Shown here: positions 11,108-21,113 of the stretch, piece after piece
Layout: every line of letters begins with the position of its first letter
How positions within the stretch are numbered: the first letter of the stretch is position 1
Source: Salvelinus alpinus
Lineage: Eukaryota > Chordata > Actinopteri > Salmoniformes > Salmonidae
Length of the DNA stretch: 64,000 bases
Reading direction: 5' to 3'
NCBI RefSeq assembly: GCF_045679555.1
Contig: NC_092098.1
Location: 17,497,038 to 17,561,037, forward strand
The notes under the pieces: generated by a model
Told to the model about the DNA's origin: nothing
Database searches by the model: none
The model's input: the letters and a program-made list of their open reading frames with translations, nothing else
Position numbers and translations under genes: made by a program

Positions 11108-11556
11108 CAACAGCATATCATCCTGCATCCCACTGCTGGCTTGCTTCAGAAGCTAAGCAGGGTTGGTCCTGCTCGGTTCCTGGATAGGAGACCAGATGCT
11201 GCTAGAAGTGGTGTTGGAGGGCCAGTAGGAGGCACCCTTTCCTCTGGTCTAAAAAAGTATCCCATTGTCCCAGGGCAGTGATTGGGGACATTGCCCTGTG
11301 TAGGATTCTGTCTTTTGGATGGGACGTTAAACAGGTGTCCTGAGTCTCTGTGGTCACTAAAGATCCCATGGCACTTATTGTAAGAGTAGGGGTGTTAGCC
11401 CCGGTGTCCTGCCTAAATTCCCAATCTGACCGTCACGGTCACCTAATCATCCCTAGTTTACCATTGGCTCATTCATCTCCCCTTTAACTATTCCCCAGGT
11501 CGTTGCTGTCAATGAGAATGTGTTCAGTCAACTTACCTGGTAGAATAAGAGTTAAA
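11108..11556 (+). mobile_element. 5S-rRNA-derived SINE (OS-SINE1/DeuSINE type)
   Basis: The head carries the internal promoter of 5S rRNA: AGAAGCTAAGCAGGGTTGG, then GGATAGGAGACCAGATGCTG, as in the A-box/intermediate/C-box region. The body (GGATGGGACGTTAAACAGGT, AAAGATCCCATGGCACTTAT) and tail (GAGAATGTGTTCAGTCAACT, TTACCTGG) are those of a very common fish 5S SINE. The family name is from memory. Confidence 0.85.
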
Positions 11557-11950
11557 TAATTCATTTAAAAAGTAGCGCCACCATGTGGTCGATATGAATG
11601 TTCTTACATCAATATGAATATCCTTGACTGATTTATATGCATTTTTGCCAGATCATGACCACGTGACTGTTTATTGGTCACGTTGTTTTAGGTAAATATT
11701 ACGTTGACACCTTTGTCCATAGATGCCACATATAAAGTTGTATGCAGATCGGGCATAGAGCTCCCCAGCTTGTAGTCCTAAAACCCTGAAATTAGTTTTG
11801 CATGTCTGAAGGAAGCAGAGGTAGCCTATTAATGGGGAAAGAATAGGGTTTTTGGTTAAATGGTGAAAATAAGGTATGGAGTCAAGGAGATCTTATGTTT
11901 TGTTCTATGGGATATCAGTCAGTTAACATGACCTTTCTGAATTATGATGC
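11557..11950. repeat. Repeat that recurs beyond the far side of the LINE (29.8-31.0 kb)
   Basis: Sequence such as AGCGCCACCATGTGGTC (near 11573), GGGGAAAGAATAGGG (near 11835) and CAGTTAACATGACCTTTCT (near 11918) has clear counterparts at about 30956, 29875 and 29975 respectively. It is a dispersed repeat present on both sides of the LINE. No coding capacity is seen. Confidence 0.6.
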
Positions 11951-13579
11951 CTTTTTATTTATTTTTTCACCTTTATTTAACCAGGTAGGCCAGTTGAGAA
12001 CAAGTTCTCATTTACAACTGCAACCTGGCCAAGATAAAGCAAAGAATTTTGACAAAAACAACAGTTACACTTAAACAAACATACAGTCAATAACACAATA
12101 GAAAAATCTATGTACAGTGTGTGCAAATGTAGTAGAGTAGGGAGGTAAGGAAATAGGCCATAGATGTGAAATAATTACAATTTAGCATTAACACTGGAGT
12201 GATAGATGTGCAAGTAGAGATACTGGGGTGCAAAAGAGCAAGAGGATAAATAACAATATGGGGATGAGGTAGTTGGGTGTGCTATTTACAGATTGGCTGT
12301 GTACAGGTACAGTGATCAGTAAGCTGCTCTGACAGCTGATGCTTAAAGTTAGAGAGGGAGGTATAAGACTCCAGCTTCAGTGATTTTTGCAATTTGTTCC
12401 AGTCATTGGCAGCAGAGAACTGGAAGGAAAGGCGGCCAAAGTAAGTGTTGGCTTTGGGAATGACCAGTGAAATATACCTGCTGGAGCGTGTGTTGCTATG
12501 GTGACCAGTGAGCTGAGATAAGGCGGAGCTTTACCTATTAAAGACTTATAGATGAACTGGAGCAAGTGGGTTTGGCAACGAATATGTAGTGAGGGACAGC
12601 CAACGAGAGCATACAGGTCGCAGTGGTAGGTAGTATATGGGGTTTTGGTGACAAAACAGATGGCACTGTGATAGACTACATCCAGTTTGCTGAGTAGAGT
12701 GTTGGAGGCTATTTTGTAAATAACATCGCCAAAGTCAAGGATCGGTAGGATAGTCAGTTTACGAGGGTATGTTTGGCAGCATGAGTGAAGGAGGTTTTGT
12801 TTTGAAATAGGAAGCCGATTCTAGATTTAATTTTGGATTGGAGATGCTTAATGTGAGTCTGGAAGGAGAGTTTATAGACACCTAGGTATTTGTAGTTGTC
12901 CACATATTCTAAGTCAGAACCGTCCAGAGTGTGATGCTAGTCGGGCGGGCGGGCGGGTGCGGGCAAAAATCAGTTGAAGAGCATGCATTTAGTTTTACTA
13001 GCATTTAAAAGCAGTTGGAGGCCACGGAATTAGTGTTGAATGGCAGTGAAGCTCGTTTGGAGGTTTGTTAACACAGTGTCCAAAGAAGGGCCAGATGTAT
13101 AAAGAATGGTGTCGTCTGCATAGAGGTGGATCAGAGAATCACCAGCAGCAAGAGCGACATCATTGATCTATACAGAGAAAAGAGTCGGCCCGACAATTGA
13201 ACCCTGTGGCACTCCCATAGACTGCCAGAGGTCCAGACGACAGGCCCTCCGATTTGATACACTGAACTCTATCTGAGAAGTATTTGGTGAACCAGGCGAG
13301 GCAGCTGTTTGAGAAACCAAGGCTATTGAGTCTGCCGAAAAGAATGTGGTGATTTACAGAGTCGGAAGCCTTGGCCAAGTCGATGAAGACGGCTGCACAG
13401 TACTGTCTTTTATCGATGGCGGTTATGATATCGTTTAGGACCTTGAGCGTAGCTGAGGTGCACCTGTGACCAGCTCGGAAACCAAATTGCATAGCAGAAA
13501 AGGCACGGTGGGATTCGAAATGGTCGGTGATCTGTTTGTTAACTTGGCTTTCGAAGATTTTAGAAGGGCAGGATGGATA
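11951..13579 (-). mobile_element. LINE (non-LTR retrotransposon), 3' part with end of reverse transcriptase
   Basis: Reading in minus sense, the 3' end lies at about 11951-11990 (complement of TTCACCTTTATTTAACCAGG). The catalytic YADD box is encoded by the complement of about 13098-13123 (TATGCAGACGACACC read on the minus strand gives YADDT). The element is interrupted at 13580 by a Tc1 transposon and continues at 15190. CGGGCGGGCGGGCGGG at about 12941-12956 is a small simple repeat inside it. Confidence 0.85.
13160..13579 (-). pseudogene. LINE reverse transcriptase fragment
   Basis: The minus-strand frame contains reverse transcriptase motif A (AVFIDLAKASDSVNHHIL, where LINE families usually have FIDLAKAFDSVDHHIL) and the upstream motif SAMQFGFRAGHRCTSA. 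The Phe-Asp of motif A is changed to Ser-Asp. The frame closes at about 13160, before the YADD motif, so frameshifts have split the gene. The motif style suggests an L2/CR1/Jockey-like clade. In life the protein would nick target DNA and reverse transcribe the LINE RNA; this copy is dead. Confidence 0.8.
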
Positions 13580-13581
13580 TA

Positions 13582-15187
<1,606 letters not shown>

Positions 15188-15189
15188 TA

Positions 15190-15706
15190 AGTCTATAACG
15201 GTTTGGGTCTAGAGTGTCTCCCCCTTTGAAGAAGGGGATGACCGCGGCAGCAACCCAATCTTTGGGGATCTCAGACGATACGAAAGAGAGGTTGAACAGG
15301 CTAGTCGGTTGCAACAATTTTGGCGGATAATTTTAAAAAGAGAGGGTCCAGATTGTCTAGCCCAGCTGATTTGTAGGGATCCAGATTTTGCAGCTCTTTC
15401 AGAACATCAGCTGTCTGGATTTGGGTGAAGGAGAAGCGGATGGAGGCTTGGGCAAGTTGCTGCAGGGGGTGCTGAGCTGCTGGCCGGGGTAGGGGTAGCC
15501 AGGTGGAAAGCATGGCCAGCCGTAGAAAAATGCTTATTGAAATTCTCGATTATCGTAGATTTATCGGTGGTGACAGTGTTTCCTAGCCTCAGTGCAGTGG
15601 GCAGCTGGGAGGAGATGCTGTTATTCTCCATGGACTTTACAGTGTCCCAACATTTTTGGAATTAGTGCTACAGGATGCAAATTTCTGTTTGAAAAAGCTA
15701 GCCTTA
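15190..15706 (-). mobile_element. LINE segment, reverse transcriptase N-terminal region
   Basis: This continues the minus-strand LINE after the Tc1 insertion. Minus-sense frames read LRLGNTVTTDKSTIIENFN (15407-15631) and DVLKELQNLDPYKSAGLDNL (15301-15513), matching the plus-strand LINE copy at 44587-44958. The frames overlap out of phase, showing indels. It ends in the 14-bp target duplication AAAAGCTAGCCTTA (15693-15706). Confidence 0.85.
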
Positions 15707-16167
15707 GGGGCCTCCCGGGTGGCGCAGTGGTCTAAGGCACTGCATCGCAGTGCTAGCTGTGCCACACGAGACTCTGGGTTCGAGCCCAGGCTCTGCCGCA
15801 GCCGTCCGCGACCGGGAAGCTCATGGGGCGACGCATAATTGGCCCAGCGTCGTCCGGGTTAGGGAGGGTTTGGCCGGCAGGGATATCCTTGTCTCATCAC
15901 GCACTAGCGACTCCTGTGGCGGGCTGGGCGCACTGCACGCTGACCAGGTCGCTAGGCGTACGGTGTTTCCTCCGACACATTGGTGCAGCTGGCTTCCGGG
16001 TTGTATGTGCGTTGTGTCAAGAAGCAGTGCGACTTGGTTGGGTTGTGTTTCGGAGGACGCATGACTCTCGACCATCGCCTCTCCCGAGTCCGTACGGGAG
16101 TTGCAGCAATCAGACAAGACAGTAACTACTACTACCAATTGGGGAGAAAAAGGGGTAAAAAAAGAAG
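15707..16167 (+). mobile_element. tRNA-derived SINE inserted in the LINE
   Basis: It starts GGGGCCTCCCGGGTGGCGCA with A-box GTGGCGCAGTGGTCTAAGG and B-box GGTTCGAGCCC. The body has AATTGGCCCAGCGTCGTCC, and the tail ends in an A-rich GGGGTAAAAAAAGAAG. It is flanked by AAAAGCTAGCCTTA at 15693-15706 and 16168-16181, a perfect 14-bp target duplication. It is about 461 bp and longer than the simplest SINEs of this kind. Confidence 0.93.
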
Positions 16168-16181
16168 AAAAGCTAGCCTTA

Positions 16182-16616
16182 AGTTTCCTAACTGACTGAG
16201 TATATTGGTTCCTGACTTCCCTGAAAAGTTGCATATCCCGGGGGCAATTCGATGCTAATGCAGAACGCCACAGGATGTTTTTGTGCTGGTTAAGCAAGGT
16301 ATATCTGTTATAGTTCTACATTTTTTGAAAGGGGCATGCTTATTTAAGATGGTGAGGAAAGCACTTTTAAAGAGCAACCTCTACTGATGAGGTCAATATC
16401 CTCCCAGGATACCCGGGCCAGGTCGATTAGAAAGGCCTGCTCTCTGAAGTGTTTTAGGGAGCGTTTGACAGTGATGAGGGGTGGTCCGCGGATCCCGTTT
16501 GACCGCAGACCCATCACGCACGCAGGCAATAATGCAGTGATCGCTGAGATCCTGGTTGAAGACAGCAGAGGCGTATTTAGAGGGCAAGTTGGTCAGGAGG
16601 ATATCTAAGAGGGTGC
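16182..16616 (-). mobile_element. LINE segment, endonuclease to RT linker
   Basis: Minus-sense sequence continues the LINE (for example IDLARVSWEDIDLI and LSDHCIIACVRDG, where SDH is the endonuclease C-terminal motif). It stops at GTGC (16613-16616), where the retroviral LTR begins, and picks up again after the repeated GTGC at 27981. Confidence 0.85.
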
Positions 16617-17135
16617 TGTAAGAAATTGTATAAGATACTGGTAACTTGTTTTAACCACTTCTCAACATAAGCTATAACTTGGCACAACATCCACCCATCC
16701 CCCACTATACCCCCACATTTTGTACCTTGTTAAGTAACCACAGACCCACATACTCAACCCTCCCCCATGAATAGGACTCTGTTAAAACAGATGCACATGC
16801 ATTCTGCTCAAGGATGAGACTTTAAGACAATGAACTGTGGGAAGGGCCAATGGAAACGTCGACATCAGGCCGAACAGGATTACCCACGACCCAGATCGAC
16901 CAATCGGAAGGCCAGACTTCAAGATCAACCTACTTTGCTAGTTGCCTATATAATCTGTATGTACTGTTTAGAGCGTTCTCTTCTCCGACGATTCCATAAG
17001 AATCAGACAGAAAGGGGCCGTGCACGCTTTTGCCTGATATCTTTACACTTGAATAAAACGGCCTTATTATAAAATTATCCACCTCGTCCTATGTCTCCAC
17101 TTGTTCTCCTGTCTCCAGTAAACGTTTTATCAACA
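16617..17135 (+). repeat. 5' long terminal repeat (519 bp)
   Basis: It begins TGTAAGAAATTG and ends TTTATCAACA. U3 has CCAAT-type boxes (GGGCCAATGG, CGACCAATCGG) and a TATATAA box at 16947-16953. A polyadenylation signal AATAAA lies at 17052-17057, so R is roughly 16975-17075 and U5 runs to 17135. The LTR contains a spurious 80-codon frame (16830-17072) that is repeated in the 3' LTR; I regard it as non-coding. Confidence 0.95.
16947..16953 (+). promoter_or_regulatory. LTR TATA box
   Basis: TATATAA in U3, about 100 nt before the AATAAA signal. The spacing fits transcription starting near 16975. The matching box in the 3' LTR is at 27792-27798. Confidence 0.75.
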
Positions 17136-17140
17136 CAACT

Positions 17141-17158
17141 TGGTAAGCAGAGGATGGT
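17141..17158 (+). promoter_or_regulatory. Primer binding site, initiator-Met tRNA-like with one extra A
   Basis: Five bases after the LTR end comes TGGTAAGCAGAGGATGGT. Its complement matches the 3' end of vertebrate initiator tRNA-Met including CCA, apart from one additional A after TGGT. The inserted A also creates GGTAAGC, a plausible splice donor overlapping the primer site. Confidence 0.7.
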
Positions 17159-17308
17159 AATTAGACACCTTTGATTTCGGTCCATAGAAAATTGATCAGA
17201 CAGGAGACGCGTGGGAGAAAGATTCCAGAAGGAGAGGTGACCTTTTTTGAAGGAGAATCGCGATTCAACTCACCCAGGAAACTGATCAAAAGAGCTCGAA
17301 ACTAAAAG

Positions 17309-17310
17309 GT
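17309..17310 (+). promoter_or_regulatory. Candidate leader splice donor
   Basis: AAAAG/GTAAGC at 17304-17314 is a strong match to the 5' splice consensus and sits between the primer site and the leader repeats. It could produce the spliced env message and could also remove much of the leader. The acceptor was not assigned. Confidence 0.5.
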
Positions 17311-17485
17311 AAGCAGATGCCTGTTTAATCAAAATCTGTATATTGTATTATAGCCAATATCTAAATTCAATGATCAGAAGTACTGAGGTGAGTGTGAATT
17401 GTTGCTAAATTTATGTGGAATTGTTTAGAATCTAAGGCATTGTGTAAAGATATCTGAGTATTCATAGGTTAAAGACTTGTTCACA

Positions 17486-17841
17486 TAGACTTGGGCACTA
17501 GTCGATATGTTGATCGACTAGGTGTACAGTGAGGAATAAGCTTATAAGGATTCAAATAGACGGGCCATAGGGGAAAGTTGACGACCTAGGGGGTTACCGT
17601 GAGGAATCCACAGAATTAAATAAAAATACGATTCATACAGGCGGGCCATAGCTGTAAGTTGACCAGCTAGGGGTTACCGTGACGAATCCATAATTAATAG
17701 ATGAGATCCATATAGTCGTGCAATAGTTGAATTGGCAATCAGCTAAGTGTTACGTGAGGACTCATAAAAAAATAAAAAATAAAAATACGATTCACACAGG
17801 CGGGCAATAGATTGATCAGCTAGGTGTTACCGTGACGAATC
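17486..17841 (+). repeat. Retroviral leader repeat family A: five ~70-80-nt hairpin units
   Basis: The anchor GTGAGGAAT/GTGACGAAT occurs at 17529, 17599, 17679, 17754 (GTGAGGACT) and 17832, giving periods of 70, 80, 75 and 78 nt. Each unit has a stem around a GTTGAC/GTTGAT-like core: TAGTCGAT/ATCGACTA in unit 1, TAGCTG/CAGCTA in unit 3, TAGTTGA/TCAGCTA in unit 4. The paired bases differ between units while pairing is kept, which argues for a conserved RNA structure. Role unknown; packaging, translation or export signals are possibilities. Confidence 0.8.
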
Positions 17842-18157
17842 TAATGTGATATTGTATGTTTAAGTTGGGTTAGCGAAATTAATGATTGTATGTTTAAGTT
17901 GTGTTAGCGAAATTAATGGTAGAAGATATTAAAACCTGAAAATCTAATGTGGTATTGTATGTTCCAAATTAATGTGAGTGATTGAACGTTCCACGAGACC
18001 GATTGCTACTAATTAGCCATATGCTAAGTTGAGGCTGTGTTGAAGTGACCGCCGAGTCTACTGTGAAGCAGTTATTTTCTGTTGAGAAGTTGACTTGAAT
18101 TTTCTCTCCCGTGCTGTTGGGATTGATTTAAGAATTAGAATTCAGTTGATAATTATT

Positions 18158-18527
18158 CTAGAAGCGCTAGGATACACCATATATTGTCCCAAAAGGACAC
18201 GTTTGAAATACTTTGGGAAAGTATTTAATTAATTAAGTTAGTTTTTCAGTTTTCAGTTTTTTAATTAGTTTTTGAGAAAAATTAGTCCTAGAATTAATTA
18301 AATATTTATTCTAGAAACGCTTGAATATACTAATATAATGTCCCGAAAGGACATTTCTGAAATGTTTTGGCAAAGTATTTAAATAATCGAAAAAGTGAAA
18401 ACGAATAATAACTGTTTGAAAATAGTTCCTAAAATTATTATTATATTTAAAATAGAAGCGCTAGATAATACTAGTAGATTGTTCCAAAAGGATATTGCCG
18501 AAATACTTGGGGAAAGTATTTAATTAA
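18158..18527 (+). repeat. Retroviral leader repeat family B: three double-hairpin units
   Basis: Units start near 18158, 18311 and 18452 with TAGAARCGCT. Each contains a small hairpin (TGTCC/GGACA in unit 1 at 18185-18199, ATGTCC/GGACAT in unit 2 at 18338-18354, weaker in unit 3). A 7-bp stem AAATACT/AGTATTT with a TTGGGAA-like loop follows (18206-18226, 18360-18380 with wobble pairs, 18501-18521). The stretches between are AT-rich. Confidence 0.8.
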
Positions 18528-18684
18528 TTCGCCAAACATAAAGCAATAAAATTCTTTGTACACAAGGGGGAGACAGACACCAGAGATAAGACTGTGTCAG
18601 CACCAGAGATACATTGCTAGTTTTGGCCAGTGATGGGCTAAGTGCACCAAAATAGCATAGAGCCAGACATAGCTTAACGACAAA

Positions 18685-20706
18685 ATGGCCACGACCACCG
18701 TCCCCAAACACAAATTCAATGAATACTTAGATCAGAGAATGAAAGATAGATCAGGGGGAAAGATGCAGTATAAGGAAGTTAAGAAGGTCTGGGAAGGTGT
18801 GAGGCTAAAATGGACACAGGCAGGATACCTCAGTGGGGTGGCCCCATCAAAAGGGCAACTCCTCACTATGGAGAAGGAATTAGAGGAAGTAGTGAAGGAA
18901 GGGATAGAAAGTGAAGTTGAAAGGAATAAGAACCACTTATTCAAAAAGGAAGGAACAAAGCATAGGGAAAGAGCAGAGGCTGAGCTGAAAATAGGAATTT
19001 GGGCAATTGAAGAAATTAGAAGAGCACTCCCTTACAGGAAACCTGATATGATGGGGGTGGCCACTGAAGCCCCAACTGACACCAAAGAGGGCAGGCCCAA
19101 CAATAATGATGCCCCACCTACCACCACAGCAACCCCATCGGCCCCCACCCAACTATACCCGGAACTGCCACAGGGAGAGAAAATAACACCACCTCCCTAT
19201 TCTCAAAATCCATTCAGCCACCTCCCTCAAAACCCTTTTTTGACCCCTGCTGTGGTACAGGCACCAGTGTTTGTGGTGCATGAAGGACACCTAAAAGGAA
19301 GCATGACTTTAGGGATCCAAGAAGGGCAACTCGTGTGTGAAGAGAGGCCTGATCATCGAGAAAGGAAGGAGAGGGACAGAGCGCACACACAGGGACGTGG
19401 GGGGGGTTCGAACCCCGCCTCACTACAGGGACATGGTGGGTCTCAACCAGGCCCTTTGAAGAGAGAAGACAGAGAGCTGATTCAGTTTTCTTCCACTCCA
19501 AACCCAGACTGGTTCAGAAACAGAACACGGGGGGATAGTCAAATAATCTCTGAAGGGTCATGGTCGCCACCAGGACAATGCTCCTCTGGGGCCTCATTAA
19601 GAGGAAATCACAGCAAGGACGATGAAGGTGAGAACAGATTAGGACAAGATGAAGAAGAGGTGGAGAGAGACATCAGGGACTCAGTGGCACAGGCCAAATC
19701 TATGATAGAAGATGCTGAACGGGGAGAAGGCTCGTACCATATAAAAGGGGTAATGTTGGGGAAGGTGACAGATTTGGTCGAACCTATCAGACAGTCCGTA
19801 CGTCTCAGGGAACAGAACAGCAGGGGTGTCTCGTCCAGGGCAGACTGGGATCTCCAATATGGTGGAAAGGAGATGCAGATGCCGTTGAGGCCCACTCCGG
19901 ACGGAGGGCATGAAGAATACCAACCCTGGAAAATGACAGACCTTACCACTTTGATGGAACAATTACCCAGTCTGCATGGGGGGGCCTCTGCATGGCTCCT
20001 TCAACTGCAAACACTGACGTCAGGCCTACGGCTCTGCCTAGGTGACATGAGGGCCCTTCTGGCTAGAGCAACAGACCATACCACCATGAGTGCTCTGATA
20101 AGAGATGCAGATCTGGCCACAGCCCCGGCTGCACTAGCCCAGGAAGACTTCCGAGCGGAATTGTGGGCAGTGTTGAGAAGGGCATATCCCACAGAACGAA
20201 ACCATGCAACCCTTTCATCATTCACCATCAATCCAGGGGAACAACCGGCAGCCTATCTCGACAGAGCGAAGACCACATGGAGAACTGTTCATGAAGAACC
20301 ATATGACTATACTGGCACCACGGTCAGCATGTGGAAGGAGATGGTGGTGAGCGGTGCTCCAAATGAGGTCCGAACTAAACTTAGGGCCACGGTGGGGTTA
20401 ATGGCACTTCCCCAGGCTCAGTTCAACTCACATGTACATCATCATATCACCCAATTCAACAAAGACAAGGGAGGAGCTGAAACACAAGTCCAGTCCCTAC
20501 AGGTACAACTTTTGAAACTGCAACTGAAAGAGGCCCAGAAAGGGGAAAAGCCCAAGAAACAGATGGTGGCTGAAGACCAACAAGATATCTCACAAATTAT
20601 TGAAAAAACTGTTTCACAAATGTTTCAACAACAACAACCACCCATCTCGACCCAACATGGACCTCCCATACATCACAGCTCAAGGAGCAGCCAGTGCCAA
20701 TGGTAG
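18685..20706 (+). CDS. gag: Retroviral Gag polyprotein (matrix, capsid), 673 codons
   Basis: The structural polyprotein assembles virus particles. The start ATG at 18685 has a good context (ACAAAATGG). The N-terminal part is a basic, charged matrix-like region. A Pro-rich segment has PPPY at residues 169-172, the class of late-budding motif that recruits NEDD4-type ligases. The capsid-like region begins about residue 410 (PWKMTDLTTLMEQL) and the C-terminal part is Gln/Lys-rich. The second residue is Ala, so the usual N-myristoylation glycine is absent. The frame stops at TAG 20704-20706 before any zinc knuckle; the knuckle sits in the -1 frame. That is either a lesion or a programmed frame change. 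No in-frame slippery heptamer is evident at the A-run 20603-20608. Confidence 0.88.
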   Translation: MATTTVPKHKFNEYLDQRMKDRSGGKMQYKEVKKVWEGVRLKWTQAGYLSGVAPSKGQLLTMEKELEEVVKEGIESEVERNKNHLFKKEGTKHRERAEAELKIGIWAIEEIRRALPYRKPDMMGVATEAPTDTKEGRPNNNDAPPTTTATPSAPTQLYPELPQGEKITPPPYSQNPFSHLPQNPFLTPAVVQAPVFVVHEGHLKGSMTLGIQEGQLVCEERPDHRERKERDRAHTQGRGGGSNPASLQGHGGSQPGPLKREDRELIQFSSTPNPDWFRNRTRGDSQIISEGSWSPPGQCSSGASLRGNHSKDDEGENRLGQDEEEVERDIRDSVAQAKSMIEDAERGEGSYHIKGVMLGKVTDLVEPIRQSVRLREQNSRGVSSRADWDLQYGGKEMQMPLRPTPDGGHEEYQPWKMTDLTTLMEQLPSLHGGASAWLLQLQTLTSGLRLCLGDMRALLARATDHTTMSALIRDADLATAPAALAQEDFRAELWAVLRRAYPTERNHATLSSFTINPGEQPAAYLDRAKTTWRTVHEEPYDYTGTTVSMWKEMVVSGAPNEVRTKLRATVGLMALPQAQFNSHVHHHITQFNKDKGGAETQVQSLQVQLLKLQLKEAQKGEKPKKQMVAEDQQDISQIIEKTVSQMFQQQQPPISTQHGPPIHHSSRSSQCQW

Positions 20707-21038
20707 CCAAACCATACTATTACCCACCACAACCAGGCTATTCGTCTACATGGGGACAACAACCAAGGAACACTGTACCCTGGGGGAGCTGTTACAATTG
20801 TAAGCAGATAGGACATATGGCTCGACAGTGTCCATACCCAGTGACAGCGGCCCAAAACCAGTGGATGACAAATAGGGGACGAGGTTACGCCCCAAGACCG
20901 AGGGGAGGAGTCCGACCAATGATGTACCAACCACGTGAGGCCTTTCAACCTGCATACAACCACCCGAATCCAGACCCAAATCAGCAGCCACCTCCTCCCT
21001 TCCAGGGCATGTCAGACGAATATGCCCCATGGCCCTGA
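20604..21038 (+). CDS. Nucleocapsid segment with CCHC zinc knuckle, -1 frame relative to gag
   Basis: This frame is open from 20604 to TGA 21036-21038 and overlaps the end of gag by 103 nt. It encodes one zinc knuckle, CYNCKQIGHMARQC (C-x2-C-x4-H-x4-C, 20790-20831), which binds genomic RNA during packaging, followed by an Arg/Gly/Pro-rich tail. It is in the same frame as pol, separated only by the TGA. I infer that in the ancestor it was the C-terminus of Gag. How ribosomes would now reach it (frameshift, or not at all) is not settled. Confidence 0.75.
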   Translation, partial: KNCFTNVSTTTTTHLDPTWTSHTSQLKEQPVPMVAKPYYYPPQPGYSSTWGQQPRNTVPWGSCYNCKQIGHMARQCPYPVTAAQNQWMTNRGRGYAPRPRGGVRPMMYQPREAFQPAYNHPNPDPNQQPPPPFQGMSDEYAPWP

Positions 21039-21082
21039 AGCTGCCCACCACCATCGGACGGGAAGGGGGGCCAGCACTTCCC
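21036..21082 (+). promoter_or_regulatory. Candidate UGA readthrough signal at the nucleocapsid-protease junction
   Basis: The stop TGA (21036-21038) is followed 21 nt later by a hairpin: GGGAAG (21060-21065) pairs with CTTCCC (21077-21082) around a G-rich loop. The protease frame is open directly after the stop. Gammaretroviruses express pol by reading through a stop at exactly this junction, with a downstream structure. Confidence 0.55.
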
Positions 21083-21113
21083 CTTACACACAGAACCAAC
21101 AATCCTGTGTGAG

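Noticed and set aside
11108..11225. 5S rRNA gene
   Set aside because: Only the promoter half resembles 5S rRNA, it is diverged, and it continues into a SINE body and tail.
16830..17072. 80-codon frame repeated exactly in both LTRs (also 27675-27917)
   Set aside because: It spans the TATA box and polyadenylation signal of the LTR; identity simply reflects LTR duplication. No domain, and no evidence for a superantigen-like LTR gene.
17486..18527. CRISPR-like or bacterial repeat array
   Set aside because: Units are imperfect, tandem without unique spacers, and lie within a vertebrate retroviral leader.
20603..20609. AAAAAAC run as a -1 slippery site for gag to pol
   Set aside because: The gag codons divide the run as GAA AAA ACT, so the heptamer is out of phase for a standard X XXY YYZ slip. 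A frameshift here is not supported by the sequence alone.
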